DNA from: Erythrobacter sp.
GTDB taxonomy: Bacteria; Pseudomonadota; Alphaproteobacteria; Sphingomonadales; Sphingomonadaceae
Direction: 5' to 3'
DNA length: 64,000 bases
Assembly (NCBI GenBank): GCA_009993635.1
Contig: JAACTC010000007.1
Span: 124,001-188,000, forward strand
Part shown: positions 7,249 through 15,473 of the stretch, piece after piece
How the letters are laid out: every line of letters starts with the position of its first letter
How positions within the stretch are numbered: position 1 is the first letter of the stretch
Notes under the pieces: generated by a model
The model's database searches: none
What the model saw: only the letters and a program-made list of their open reading frames with translations
Told to the model about the DNA's origin: nothing
Made by a program: the position numbers and the translations under genes

Positions 7249-7937
7249 CGTCGCTGCGCATCCTGGGCGGTCTCTTTACCGCAGGTGAGTGGCTGCTCAG
7301 CGCCCTCTGGAAGCTAGTCGGCGGCTTCTTCGACTGGCTGCGCGCCGACTTTCGGCACGTCGCGATCAGCACGCTGGTGAGCACGCTCGGCTGGGCGATG
7401 CTGGTGACCGTCCCCACCCTGCGCGCCGATCTGGCGACAGCGACTGCGCGGGCGGATCGCGAAGCCAGGAATGCCGACGACTGGATGGCATCGGCAGGTG
7501 CCTGGGAGGCGGAGTTAAACGCCTTCGTCGAGGACATCGTCGCCAAGCAAGCCGCCGCCGCCGAGGCCGATCGCGCCAATGCCGCGCGGGTCGATGCGGA
7601 ATTCGCCGCACTCAACGAAAGGACCGTCGATGACTACGAAGCCCGCCTCGCTCGCAGCCGCGCTGCTGCTGTGCGCCTGCGCAACGACCTCGCCCGAGCC
7701 GAGACCCGCCCCGCCTCCAAAGGTGGAAGTGTCGGCGGTGGCGCGGACGGTGCCGAAGATTACACCGCCCGATGCGCGGCTTTTGGAGCCGCCGATTGTG
7801 ACGGACTTCTTCGAAGCCTTCCGGGCATCCTCGCCGAAGCCCAGGCCAATACCGACAAGCTCCTCGGCCTCCAGCACTACGTCGCCGGATCGACGCTGAT
7901 CGACTTCCAGGGCGAGCCGGAAGGCGCGGGCGAATGA
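7245..7937 (+). CDS. Rz-like inner-membrane spanin (probable)
   Basis: 230 residues from GTG 7245 in a GTGA overlap. An N-terminal hydrophobic region (about residues 10-60, with a membrane segment around HVAISTLVSTLGWAMLVTVP) is followed by a long Ala/Arg/Glu-rich coiled coil (about 60-155) and a Cys-containing C-terminal part (ARCAAFGAADCDG). A small inner-membrane-anchored coiled-coil protein with a lipoprotein gene nested in another frame is the hallmark of Rz/Rz1 spanins, which disrupt the outer membrane in the last step of lysis. It is longer than lambda Rz (153 residues). Confidence 0.7.
   Translation: MTSLRILGGLFTAGEWLLSALWKLVGGFFDWLRADFRHVAISTLVSTLGWAMLVTVPTLRADLATATARADREARNADDWMASAGAWEAELNAFVEDIVAKQAAAAEADRANAARVDAEFAALNERTVDDYEARLARSRAAAVRLRNDLARAETRPASKGGSVGGGADGAEDYTARCAAFGAADCDGLLRSLPGILAEAQANTDKLLGLQHYVAGSTLIDFQGEPEGAGE
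7630..7899 (+). CDS. Rz1-like outer-membrane lipoprotein spanin, nested gene
   Basis: An 89-codon frame entirely inside the spanin gene in another frame, from ATG 7630 with AAAGGA upstream. The N-terminus MTTKPASLAAALLLCACATT is a short signal peptide with a lipobox ending at Cys (LLLC-A-C), immediately followed by a proline-rich stretch (PEPRPAPPPK). Both are defining features of Rz1. The 5' part of the longer open frame (from 7579) lacks a start signal. Nesting inside Rz is the lambda arrangement; this strongly supports the spanin call for both genes. Confidence 0.75.
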   Translation: MTTKPASLAAALLLCACATTSPEPRPAPPPKVEVSAVARTVPKITPPDARLLEPPIVTDFFEAFRASSPKPRPIPTSSSASSTTSPDRR

Positions 7938-8374
7938 GCGAGCCGATGTCGTTTTCGCACTTCCTCCTGGGCTGGGTCCCGGCGCTTGCCGCCAGCACCG
8001 TGGCGCCCGCCGTCGCGCCCCCTCTGGCCGATACGATGCTGGTCGTGATCGCCGGGGTGCCGATCCCGCTCGTCACATGCCTGCTCGGCTTTCTGGGAGT
8101 CGTGATGGCCCGCCCGCTGGCGCGCAAAAGCGAAAGCGCGCTCAGCTGGCCGCTCTTCCTGCTGGTTACCGCGATCATGCTGATCCTGGTCGAGCTGTGG
8201 ATCGTCGAAAGCCGCCCGCGCTGGCTGTTCGCTTTCGTGGTCGCGATCGGCCTCGGCTTCTCGGGCTATTCGCTGATCGAGCTGCTGGGCGACCAGATGC
8301 GCGATTTTCTCAAAGACCTTGCCGGCAAGGCGCGCGGCGCGATCGGCCTCGACAAAGACGGAACGGACACATGA
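7934..8374 (+). CDS. holin-like multi-pass membrane protein
   Basis: 146 residues with about three to four hydrophobic segments (around 10-30, 35-57, 72-90 and 96-115) and a charged C-terminal tail (GKARGAIGLDKDGTDT). ATG 7934 overlaps the spanin stop. Its location in the lysis cassette and topology fit a holin, which would release the signal-less endolysin. No specific holin family is recognised, and it could be another phage membrane protein. Confidence 0.6.
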   Translation: MSEPMSFSHFLLGWVPALAASTVAPAVAPPLADTMLVVIAGVPIPLVTCLLGFLGVVMARPLARKSESALSWPLFLLVTAIMLILVELWIVESRPRWLFAFVVAIGLGFSGYSLIELLGDQMRDFLKDLAGKARGAIGLDKDGTDT

Positions 8375-8805
8375 TCGGACCCTATCTCGAACTCGTCATC
8401 ATCGGGATCATCCTGGTCGGAATTGGCGTGGTGATCTGGCGCGGCGGTGCGGCCAACCCGGTCGGCACCGGCACACTGCAGCACGATGTCAGCAGCATGC
8501 GGCAGGAGCACGTGGCGCACGGGCGGAGATTGAAGAAGCTGGAAGAGGCGACTGCCTCGGCAAAGGACGTCGAGGAGCTGAGCGAGGCTTTGAAGAAGCA
8601 GCAGGCGCGCATCGATTCGATCGAACGGCAGGTAAGCGGGATCGCCGAGACCGGCACCGCAACCGCAGTACGCGTGCGCCACATCGACGAACGGCAGGAC
8701 AAGATGGCGGAGGATATCGCTTCGACGCGATCCGATGTCGGCGGAGCGGTCAAGCAGATCGACCGCATCTACGATGTCCTCGTGCCGAAGGGGATGCAGC
8801 GATGA
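8371..8805 (+). CDS. DUF2730-like (Mu gp25-type) membrane coiled-coil protein
   Basis: 144 residues from ATG 8371. An N-terminal transmembrane segment (ELVIIGIILVGIGVVIW) is followed by a long coiled coil (KKLEEATASAKDVEELSEAL and onward). This architecture and position, between lysis genes and the gp26/gp27 equivalents, match DUF2730, the Mu gp25 family. Function in the phage is unknown. The track frame starting at 8077 adds out-of-context sequence and is not used. Confidence 0.75.
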   Translation: MIGPYLELVIIGIILVGIGVVIWRGGAANPVGTGTLQHDVSSMRQEHVAHGRRLKKLEEATASAKDVEELSEALKKQQARIDSIERQVSGIAETGTATAVRVRHIDERQDKMAEDIASTRSDVGGAVKQIDRIYDVLVPKGMQR

Positions 8806-9110
8806 GCTTCAAGCAGAACCTTGCCGAGGCAATCGCGGCCGAAGCGCGGCTGATCATCCTGCGCGAGCTGGCGGAGCAGACCGACGGGCGGCTCTCGTCG
8901 CTCTCGATCCGTACTGTGCTCGATGTCCGGGGCATCAGCCGCGATAGCGACTGGATCAAGACGCAGCTGCGCAAGCTGCAAGGGCTCGACGCGGTCGATC
9001 TTACCGAAGCGGGATCGACGCTGATCGCGAAGATCACCAGGACAGGCCGCGACCACGTGGAAGAGCGCGCAGTCCTCTCGGGCGTGGCCCGCCCTGCCGA
9101 GGCCGAGTGA
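8802..9110 (+). CDS. Mu gp26-type phage protein (VpaChn25_0724-like)
   Basis: 102 residues. The N-terminal half (ARLIILRELAEQTDGRLSSL, then SIRTVLDVRGISRDSDWIKT) reads as a winged-helix resembling the VpaChn25_0724 family found in the Mu gp26 position. The segment WIKTQLRKLQGLDAVDL is a probable recognition helix and wing. ATG 8802 overlaps the previous stop. It sits just ahead of terminase genes; a DNA-binding role is likely, its precise task unknown. Confidence 0.7.
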   Translation: MSFKQNLAEAIAAEARLIILRELAEQTDGRLSSLSIRTVLDVRGISRDSDWIKTQLRKLQGLDAVDLTEAGSTLIAKITRTGRDHVEERAVLSGVARPAEAE

Positions 9111-9111
9111 G

Positions 9112-9384
9112 ATGGCCGCCACCGCCCTCGATGCTCTCCAGCGGGTCGTCTGCGCGCTGACCTACGATCATATCGAAAGGTCCGATGGGACCGGCGTGAT
9201 CGCGACCGACGAAGATATTCCGCTGCTCCAGCGGAGCATCGGCCAGGACCTGCGCGAGATCGAGGCGCGGCTCGGCCTCAATGCCAAGGGGAACACGATC
9301 CTGTCTGCCATCGCATCCTCGATCGACGAAGCCCTGCTGGCCGCTGCGGAGGCGCAGCTTGCGCTGAAAGGGCTCGCCCAATGA
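9112..9384 (+). CDS. hypothetical phage protein
   Basis: 90 residues, almost wholly helical, from ATG 9112 one base after the previous stop (TGAGATG). It is acidic in the middle and ends in an Ala/Glu-rich helix. The stop overlaps the next ATG by 4 bases. No family is recognised. Its place between the gp26 and small terminase equivalents suggests a packaging-associated accessory protein. Confidence 0.6.
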   Translation: MAATALDALQRVVCALTYDHIERSDGTGVIATDEDIPLLQRSIGQDLREIEARLGLNAKGNTILSAIASSIDEALLAAAEAQLALKGLAQ

Positions 9385-9959
9385 GCGCGCTCGATCGCCG
9401 CCAGGGGCGCGGCCGCCTTTCCTCGATCGACACGCTGCCCGAAGAGGCAGAGGAAGATGTCGTCTGGGCGCTCGAGCAGTTGCGCGATCGCAAGCTGCCG
9501 CAGAGCATCATCCGCGAGGAGTTCAACGCGCGGCTGATCGCCAAGGATATCGAGCCGATCAGCAAGAGCGCCTTCAACCGCTACGCGGTGCGCAAGGCGA
9601 TCCAGTTCCGCAAGATGGACGAGGTGCGCCGGATCTCGAGCGAACTGGTCGAGACGCTGGGCACCGACGCGCCCGACGATGTCACCGTGCTGGTCGCGGA
9701 GATGATCAAGGTCTCGATGTTCAAGATCCTCGAGGACAAGGAACTCGACCCGAAAGCGATCATGGAACTCAGCCGCGCGCTACAATCGACTGTCAGCGCG
9801 CAGCGCGGTTCCGAGGAGTATCGCAAGCAGCTCGAGAAGCGGGTCGCGCAGCAGCTCGAGGAAGCGGCCGATCGGGCCGAGGTCAAGATGCGCGAAGCAG
9901 GCCTGCCGGCAGACCGCATCGCCCAGCTGCGCCGCGACTTCCTGGGGGTGAAGTCGTGA
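9381..9959 (+). CDS. DUF3486 (Mu gp27) small terminase-like protein
   Basis: 192 residues. The opening RRQGRGRLSSIDTLPEEAEE and a following helix-turn-helix (LPQSIIREEFNARLIAKDIE, then PISKSAFNRYAV) are typical of DUF3486, the Mu gp27 family regarded as the small terminase subunit that recognises the packaging start. A long C-terminal helical region (about 90-185) would support oligomerisation. The gene directly precedes a 53-codon gene and the large terminase. Confidence 0.85.
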   Translation: MSALDRRQGRGRLSSIDTLPEEAEEDVVWALEQLRDRKLPQSIIREEFNARLIAKDIEPISKSAFNRYAVRKAIQFRKMDEVRRISSELVETLGTDAPDDVTVLVAEMIKVSMFKILEDKELDPKAIMELSRALQSTVSAQRGSEEYRKQLEKRVAQQLEEAADRAEVKMREAGLPADRIAQLRRDFLGVKS

Positions 9960-10117
9960 AGGACGGAACCTACAACCTCGGATCGGGAAGGAACAGAACC
10001 GCTGTCTTCGCGAAAGTCGACGGCGACACCCTTCTGCTCGGCCCGGGCAGCTCGGATGGGAAGGTCCGGCTCTATCCTGACCAGCTCGCCGCGCTGAGGC
10101 AGCTGCTCTATGGCTGA
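9956..10117 (+). CDS. small hypothetical phage protein
   Basis: A 53-residue frame from GTG 9956 (GTGA overlap with the previous stop) to TGA 10115-10117, which overlaps the terminase ATG at 10110 by 8 bases. The product begins VKDGTYNLGSG and reads as a short beta-rich protein ending in an amphipathic helix (YPDQLAALRQLLYG). Coupling on both sides supports translation. It is too short for the usual gene-length cut-offs. Function unknown. Confidence 0.6.
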   Translation: MKDGTYNLGSGRNRTAVFAKVDGDTLLLGPGSSDGKVRLYPDQLAALRQLLYG

Positions 10118-11807
10118 CCTCGCCGATCTCCCCACCGCAGACCAGGCACCGCCGCGATCCCCTGTCGACGATCTGATCCCGGGCGCGATGCCGCCGCCCG
10201 ATTTCGATCCGCTGGCCGATGGCATCCTGATGGATCACCAGAAGGCGTGGATCGCCGACCAGTCGCCACTGAAGCTGGCGGAGAAGGGTCGCCGAACCGG
10301 CGTCACCTTCGCCGAGGCGCTGGATTCGACGCTGATCGCGGCTGCGGCGAAGAGCGCGGGCGGCGATACGACCTATTACATCGGCGACACCAAGGAAAAG
10401 GGCCTCGAGTTCGTCTCGGTCTGTGCCAATTTCGCCAAGGTGGTCGCGAAAGAGCTGCTCAGCGTCGACGAGTTCCTGTTCGAGGACGTGCAGGAAGACG
10501 GATCGAGCAAGCAGATCACCGCCTACCGCATCCGCTTCGGCTCCGGCCACCAGATCGTCGCGCTATCGAGCAACCCGGCAAACATTCGCGGCCTGCAAGG
10601 GCGCGTAGTGATCGACGAGGCGGCATTCCACCGCAATGTCGCGGCGGTGATCGATGCCTGCAACGCGCTTCTGATCTGGGGCGGCACGATCCGGATCATC
10701 TCGACCCACAACGGCAACCTCAATCCGTTTAACGAGCTGATCAAGGAAACCGAGGCCGGCCAGTACGACTATTCGATCCACACCATCACCTTCGACGACG
10801 CGGTCGAGAACGGGCTCTACGAACGGGTGTGCCTGATGAAGGGCACCGAGCCCACGCCCGAGGGCAAGGCCGACTGGTACCGCACGATCCGCCGCGCCTA
10901 CGGCAGCCGGGTCGAGGCGATGCGCGAGGAGCTGGACGCGATTCCGCGCGAAGGCGAAGGCGTGCTGCTGCCGCTCGCCTGGATCGAGGCCTGCAGCACG
11001 CCAAAATACCGCGTCGTGCGCTGGCAGCCGCCCAAGGAGAAGTTCGGCGGCCGCGATTTCGTCCACTGGCCCAAGGAAGCGCGCGAAGCCGAAATGGCGG
11101 CGTTCCTGCGGCGCGAAGTTGCCCCGCTGCTGGAGGATCACGCCGAGAAGAGCCGCACCTGGTTCCTGGGCGAAGACTTCGCGATGCGGCAGGACCGCAC
11201 CTGCCTGCCGATGGGCTTCGTCGACCAGCAGCTGAAGCGTCACGTCCCGCTGATCGTCGAGCTGCGCGAGTGCCCATACGACCAGCAGAGACAGGCACTT
11301 TTCTGGCTGGTCGACCTGGTCGCGGAGCTGGGGCGGTTCGGCAGCGGCATCCTCGATGCGAACGGCAATGGCATGGCGCTCGCCCAGGAAGCGGCCCAGC
11401 GCTACGGCCCCGAGCGGATCGTCGAGCTGATGCCGTCTGACCAGTGGCGGCGCGAGACCGGCCCACGCTTCCGCGCAGCCTTCGAGGATGGCACGATCCT
11501 GATCCCGGCCGACAAGGACATTCGCGACGACCTGCGCCAGCTGCAGATGATCGGCGGCGTCGCCAAGATGCCCAAGAGCATCCGGACCGAGGGCACCGAC
11601 GGCGGCAAACGCCACGGCGACGCGGCGGTGGCGCTGTGGAACTTTCATGCGGCCAGCTTCAACGAGACACTGCCGGTCTACGCCTACGAGCCGGTGCGCG
11701 GTGTTGCACGCGGGGCGATGGACGGGCCCGATAACGACGATCCGGACGATCGCGGCTGGTGGCGGCCGCCGGTCGGGGTGCGGATCGGAAGCGGGGGACT
11801 GATATGA
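10110..11807 (+). CDS. terminase large subunit (Mu gp28 type)
   Basis: 565 residues. The ATP-driven DNA packaging motor and headful nuclease. A Walker A variant, EKGRRTGVT (about residues 58-66), and Walker B RVVIDEAAF with D169-E170 mark the ATPase. The C-terminal RNase H-like nuclease has acidic motifs in LGEDFAMRQD, ILDANGNG and KRHGDAAVAL. Length and position fit Mu-type terminases. The stop overlaps a tiny following frame. Confidence 0.92.
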   Translation: MADLADLPTADQAPPRSPVDDLIPGAMPPPDFDPLADGILMDHQKAWIADQSPLKLAEKGRRTGVTFAEALDSTLIAAAAKSAGGDTTYYIGDTKEKGLEFVSVCANFAKVVAKELLSVDEFLFEDVQEDGSSKQITAYRIRFGSGHQIVALSSNPANIRGLQGRVVIDEAAFHRNVAAVIDACNALLIWGGTIRIISTHNGNLNPFNELIKETEAGQYDYSIHTITFDDAVENGLYERVCLMKGTEPTPEGKADWYRTIRRAYGSRVEAMREELDAIPREGEGVLLPLAWIEACSTPKYRVVRWQPPKEKFGGRDFVHWPKEAREAEMAAFLRREVAPLLEDHAEKSRTWFLGEDFAMRQDRTCLPMGFVDQQLKRHVPLIVELRECPYDQQRQALFWLVDLVAELGRFGSGILDANGNGMALAQEAAQRYGPERIVELMPSDQWRRETGPRFRAAFEDGTILIPADKDIRDDLRQLQMIGGVAKMPKSIRTEGTDGGKRHGDAAVALWNFHAASFNETLPVYAYEPVRGVARGAMDGPDNDDPDDRGWWRPPVGVRIGSGGLI

Positions 11808-11929
11808 GGCCCCTAGAATGCTTCTGGCGCGTCCAGCGTCTCCTGACACCGGATTTTCCGGCAACCCACGTCTCAGACCCTCTCAAATCGCCCTCAGGGC
11901 ATCATTCCCCCTCACCGGAGACAGCCTGA
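11804..11929 (+). CDS. possible 41-residue phage protein
   Basis: ATG 11804 overlaps the terminase stop (ATGA) and the frame ends in a TGA sharing one base with the portal ATG at 11929. The product begins MRPLECFWRVQRLL and ends in a Ser/Pro/His-rich tail. Precise coupling to both neighbours is the only argument for translation; codon use is ordinary. The 121-base space may equally be untranslated leader for the portal gene. Confidence 0.4.
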   Translation: MRPLECFWRVQRLLTPDFPATHVSDPLKSPSGHHSPSPETA

Positions 11930-13494
11930 TGGCCGAACTCGTCGATCATCGCGGCCAGCCCTTGCGCAAGGCCGTACTGAAGAAGGAAGTGGGCGGACCG
12001 ACACTGGCGGGCGTGCGGCAACCCATCGCAGGCTATCCCGGAGACGGGCTGACGCCGGTAAAGCTGGCGCAGATCCTGCGCGAGGCCGACCAGGGCGAGC
12101 CGCTGGCCTATTACGAGCTGGCGGAGACGATCGAGGAACGCGATCTGCACTATGTCGGCGTGCTGGGCACCCGCAAGCGTGCGGTCAGCCAGGTGGACGT
12201 GACGGTGGAAGCCGGGGGCGAGGACGGCCTCGACCAGCGCAAGGCCGACATGGTCCGCGAATGGCTGAGCCGCGACGAGCTGACGAAGGAGACCTTCGAC
12301 ATGCTCGACGCGATCGGCAAGGGGAACTCCTGGACCGAGATCGTCTGGGATACCAGCGAAGGGCAATACCGCCCGCAGCAGCTGGTCACGCAGGACCCGC
12401 GCTTCTTCCGCTTCGACCGCGACGGCCGCACATCGATGCTGCGCGGCGGCGTGACCGGCAAGGATCCCGACGAGCCGCTGCCCGCGTTCAAGTTCATCGA
12501 GCTGCACATGCAGGCGAAGTCGGGCCTGCCGGTGCGATCGGGCCTCGCCCGCCTCGCCATGTGGAGCTGGATGTTCAAAGCCTACACCCAGCGCGACTGG
12601 GCGATCTTCACGCAGACCTATGGCCAGCCGATCCGGGTCGGCAAGTATCACCCGAGCGCGACCGACGAAGATCGCGCCACGCTTTACCGCGCGGTCGCCA
12701 ACGTCGCGGGCGACTGTGCCGCGATCATTCCCGCAGGGATGGAGATCGACTTCGTCGAGGCGGACAACCTGGGCGCAGGAGCCGCGCTGTATGAGAAGCG
12801 GGCCGACTGGCTCGACCGGCAAGTCTCCAAGGCGGTGCTCGGCCAGACCAACACGACCGACGCGCAGGCGGGCGGGCTCGGCTCCGGTCAGGCCAATGTC
12901 CACAACGACGTGCGCGAGGATATCGAAACCGCCGATTGCAAGGCGCTGGCCGCGGCGCTCAACCGCGACCTGGTGCGGCCGTGGTGCGATCTCGAGTTCG
13001 GTCCGGCGAAGACCTATCCGCGCCTGGTCATCGCGCGGCCGCCGCAGGAAGACCTGAAGATGTTCTCCGAAGCGATCGCACCCTTCATCGATCGCGGGCT
13101 GCGCGTTAGCCAGAGCACGGTCCTCGACAAGTTCGGCCTCGAGAAGGCGGGCGATCGGGACGATGTTCTGCGACCCTCCGGCCCGCAAGCCGCGCCGATC
13201 GCCGTTTCGCCAGAGACCCGGCAGGCGCTCCAGGCGCAGGAGAGCAAGCCTGCTGAACACCCCGCCTCGCTGATCGCACGGCAGATGGCCGAGAAGGCAG
13301 ATCCCGCGATCCGGGCGATGGCCGAAACGATCGAGGCGATGATGGAACGTGCCGGCAGCCTCGAGGAGCTGCGCGAGATGATCCTCAGCGGCTTCCCGGA
13401 CGTGGATGAGAGCGATCTGAGAGACGTGCTCGAGCAGGGCTTCGTCGCCGCCCACGCCGCCGGCCGGAGCGATGCCGAAGACGAGAGTGCGTGA
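11929..13494 (+). CDS. portal protein (DUF935, Mu gp29 type)
   Basis: 521 residues from ATG 11929, preceded by CCGGAG; the frame is open back to 11818 but that extension has no start signal. The sequence (PLAYYELAETIEERDLHYVG, then GTRKRAVSQVDVTVE) matches the DUF935 portal family. Further support is RDWAIFTQTYGQPIRVGKYH and a late QTNTTDAQAGGLGSG segment that recurs in these portals. The dodecameric portal forms the DNA entry vertex. The last 100 residues are acidic and helical. The stop shares a base with the next small gene's ATG. Confidence 0.9.
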   Translation: MAELVDHRGQPLRKAVLKKEVGGPTLAGVRQPIAGYPGDGLTPVKLAQILREADQGEPLAYYELAETIEERDLHYVGVLGTRKRAVSQVDVTVEAGGEDGLDQRKADMVREWLSRDELTKETFDMLDAIGKGNSWTEIVWDTSEGQYRPQQLVTQDPRFFRFDRDGRTSMLRGGVTGKDPDEPLPAFKFIELHMQAKSGLPVRSGLARLAMWSWMFKAYTQRDWAIFTQTYGQPIRVGKYHPSATDEDRATLYRAVANVAGDCAAIIPAGMEIDFVEADNLGAGAALYEKRADWLDRQVSKAVLGQTNTTDAQAGGLGSGQANVHNDVREDIETADCKALAAALNRDLVRPWCDLEFGPAKTYPRLVIARPPQEDLKMFSEAIAPFIDRGLRVSQSTVLDKFGLEKAGDRDDVLRPSGPQAAPIAVSPETRQALQAQESKPAEHPASLIARQMAEKADPAIRAMAETIEAMMERAGSLEELREMILSGFPDVDESDLRDVLEQGFVAAHAAGRSDAEDESA

Positions 13495-13652
13495 TGGCCC
13501 GGCAGGCACTCATTCACTACACGGCGGGGTGCCATGATTGCGGCGCAAGCTGCGCGAGCAGGAACGCTCTTGCTTGGGCTCACAATCACTCTAACCGCCA
13601 CGGGCACTGCGTTGAGCTGTCGCTCGGCTACCTCGTACGCCCCGAAAGATGA
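13494..13652 (+). CDS. tiny Cys/His-rich (zinc-binding-like) phage protein
   Basis: 52 codons from ATG 13494 (overlapping the portal stop) to TGA 13650-13652, overlapping the head-protein ATG 13649 by 4 bases. The sequence holds H-Y-T-A-G-C-H-D-C-G-A-S-C followed by A-W-A-H-N-H-S-N-R-H-G-H-C, an arrangement of cysteines and histidines able to bind zinc. Coupling and residue pattern make a real gene likely despite its size. Confidence 0.65.
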   Translation: MARQALIHYTAGCHDCGASCASRNALAWAHNHSNRHGHCVELSLGYLVRPER

Positions 13653-14908
13653 GCGACGAGCACCCCTCCTCGACCTCGGGCGTCTTCCGTCGCCCCTTTA
13701 CCGAGCAGGTCGCCTTCTTCCGGCGCAAGCTGCGCAATCTCGTGCCGACCGAACGGTGGGACGACCTGGTGCGCGCCGAGCACGACGACGCCTTCATGGT
13801 CGCGGGTGCGGTCAAGGCCGACCTGCTGACCGATCTCGCCGCAGCGGTCGACAAGGCGATCGCCGAAGGGCGCGGGCTCGAGGAGTTCCGGCGAGACTTT
13901 CGCGATATCGTGAAGCGCAACGGGTGGACCGGGTGGGCGGGCGAAGGCAGCGTCAAGGGCGAGGCGTGGCGCGCGGGCGTGATCTATCGCACCAATTCCT
14001 ACACCAGCTATGCCGCCGGTCGCTTCGCCCAGCTGCAGGCGGGCGATTTCAAGTACTGGGTCTATCGCCACGGCGGTAGCCTGGAGCCCCGGCCGGTCCA
14101 CCTCGACTGGGACGGGCTTGCCTTGCCACCGGATCATCCCTTCTGGACGACGCACTACCCGCCCAGCGACTGGGGCTGCAGCTGCTATGCCGTCGGCGCG
14201 CGAACAAAGGCGGGCATTCGCCGGGTGGGCGGGGATTCGAACAAGACGCTGCCGGAGAACTGGCGCGAGCTCGATCCGAAGACCGGCGCGCCGATCGGCA
14301 TCGGCAAAAACTGGGATTATGCCCCCGGCGCGAGCGCGGCCGAGGATGTCAATGCAATGGCCGACAAAATCGGCAACTGGGATCACCGGGTCGCCAAGGC
14401 ATTCATGGACGCGTTGTCGCTGGAGCGCGCGGAGGCGCTTTCCCGCGCCTACCGCCGGCTGCCCAGCACGCGCGACGATGCGCGGCGGATTGCCCAGCGG
14501 GTCTGGGACGGGCGCGACGATGGCGAACCCTCCCGTACGCTCGGGATGCTGACGCGGGGGCAGGTCGCCGCGATCCGCACCGGTGAAAACCCGCTCGACG
14601 CGGAGCACTTCGATTTCTCGCTCACTCACAACGAAGTCCGCCACGTGCGATCGAGCCATGGCGACCTGGCCGAAACGCGGCGTGGCCAGCGGGCGGTCGG
14701 CCCCGCAGACTTCGCCCTCCTGCCGCAGCTGATCGACCAGGGCAGTGCGCCTCGCTTCGTCGGGATGTCCGATCGACACAAGAGCCCGGTCTACGAGATC
14801 ATTGCCAGGATCGATGGCGAGGAGTGGGTGACGCGCTGGGTCTACCGCCGCAGGCGTCGCACCTTGACGCTGCAGAGCTTCTTCGTGCGGACGGGAAAGA
14901 GAAGCTGA
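13649..14908 (+). CDS. Mu gpF-type head morphogenesis protein with C-terminal PBECR-like nuclease domain
   Basis: 419 residues. The N-terminal two thirds are the SPP1 gp7/Mu F minor head family. They carry the conserved run FKYWVYRHGG, RPVHLDWDGLALP, HPFWTTHYPPSDWGCSCYAV, a His/Trp/Cys signature. Residues about 304-419 form a separate beta-rich module. Its motifs (SLTHNEVRHVRSSHGD, the GPADFALLP segment and a final TLTLQSFFV strand) resemble the phage Barnase-EndoU-ColicinE5/D-RelE-like nuclease (PBECR) group that is often fused to phage structural proteins. Head assembly is the primary role; the C-terminal domain may be an injected RNase. Confidence 0.87.
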   Translation: MSDEHPSSTSGVFRRPFTEQVAFFRRKLRNLVPTERWDDLVRAEHDDAFMVAGAVKADLLTDLAAAVDKAIAEGRGLEEFRRDFRDIVKRNGWTGWAGEGSVKGEAWRAGVIYRTNSYTSYAAGRFAQLQAGDFKYWVYRHGGSLEPRPVHLDWDGLALPPDHPFWTTHYPPSDWGCSCYAVGARTKAGIRRVGGDSNKTLPENWRELDPKTGAPIGIGKNWDYAPGASAAEDVNAMADKIGNWDHRVAKAFMDALSLERAEALSRAYRRLPSTRDDARRIAQRVWDGRDDGEPSRTLGMLTRGQVAAIRTGENPLDAEHFDFSLTHNEVRHVRSSHGDLAETRRGQRAVGPADFALLPQLIDQGSAPRFVGMSDRHKSPVYEIIARIDGEEWVTRWVYRRRRRTLTLQSFFVRTGKRS

Positions 14909-14981
14909 TCGCCTTCGCCTTACGTCCGGGACGAACCGGTTATTGGCCGGCAGGCTCATGCGATCGGGAAGGAACTTAACC

Positions 14982-15473
14982 ATGTTCGATGTCGAGTTCA
15001 ACGCAGAGGCATCACGTAATGCACTGGCGCGTGCGATGCGCGAGCTGGAGAACATGACGCCGGTCTACCAGGATATTGCCGATTACCTGGTCGATGCGCA
15101 CCGCCAGCGCTTCATCGAGGGCCGCGATCCCGACGGCAAGCCCTGGGCGCCCAAGAAGCAGTCTACGCTCGATCGCTATCGCCGCCTCGGTTACGGCAAC
15201 CTGCGCCGCCCGCTGATCGGCCCTGGCAGGGCGCTGTCCCGCCAGATCGCCAGCTTCGTCAGCGCCAACGGCGTCGTGATCGGATCCGCGCTGATCTATT
15301 CGCGCGTGATGCAGGAAGGCGCAGCCAAGGGCGCCTTCGGTAGCGACAGCAGGGGCAATCCGATCCCTTGGGGAACCATCCCCGCCCGCCGTTGGCTGGG
15401 CCTTTCCCAGCAGAACGAGGCCGCGATCGTCGAGATCGTCGACGAGCACCTGGGCGACGCGATCGACGAATAG
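14982..15473 (+). CDS. gpG-type phage virion morphogenesis protein
   Basis: 163 residues from ATG 14982 behind GGAAGGAAC; the in-frame start at 14943 has no such signal. The pattern RFIEGRDPDGKPWAPKKQST, then PLIGPGRALSRQI and IPARRWLGLSQQ, is the signature of the Mu G / P2 S family (phage virion morphogenesis). In Mu, G acts in head or head-tail completion. A 73-base gap precedes it and a 197-base gap follows. Confidence 0.88.
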   Translation: MFDVEFNAEASRNALARAMRELENMTPVYQDIADYLVDAHRQRFIEGRDPDGKPWAPKKQSTLDRYRRLGYGNLRRPLIGPGRALSRQIASFVSANGVVIGSALIYSRVMQEGAAKGAFGSDSRGNPIPWGTIPARRWLGLSQQNEAAIVEIVDEHLGDAIDE

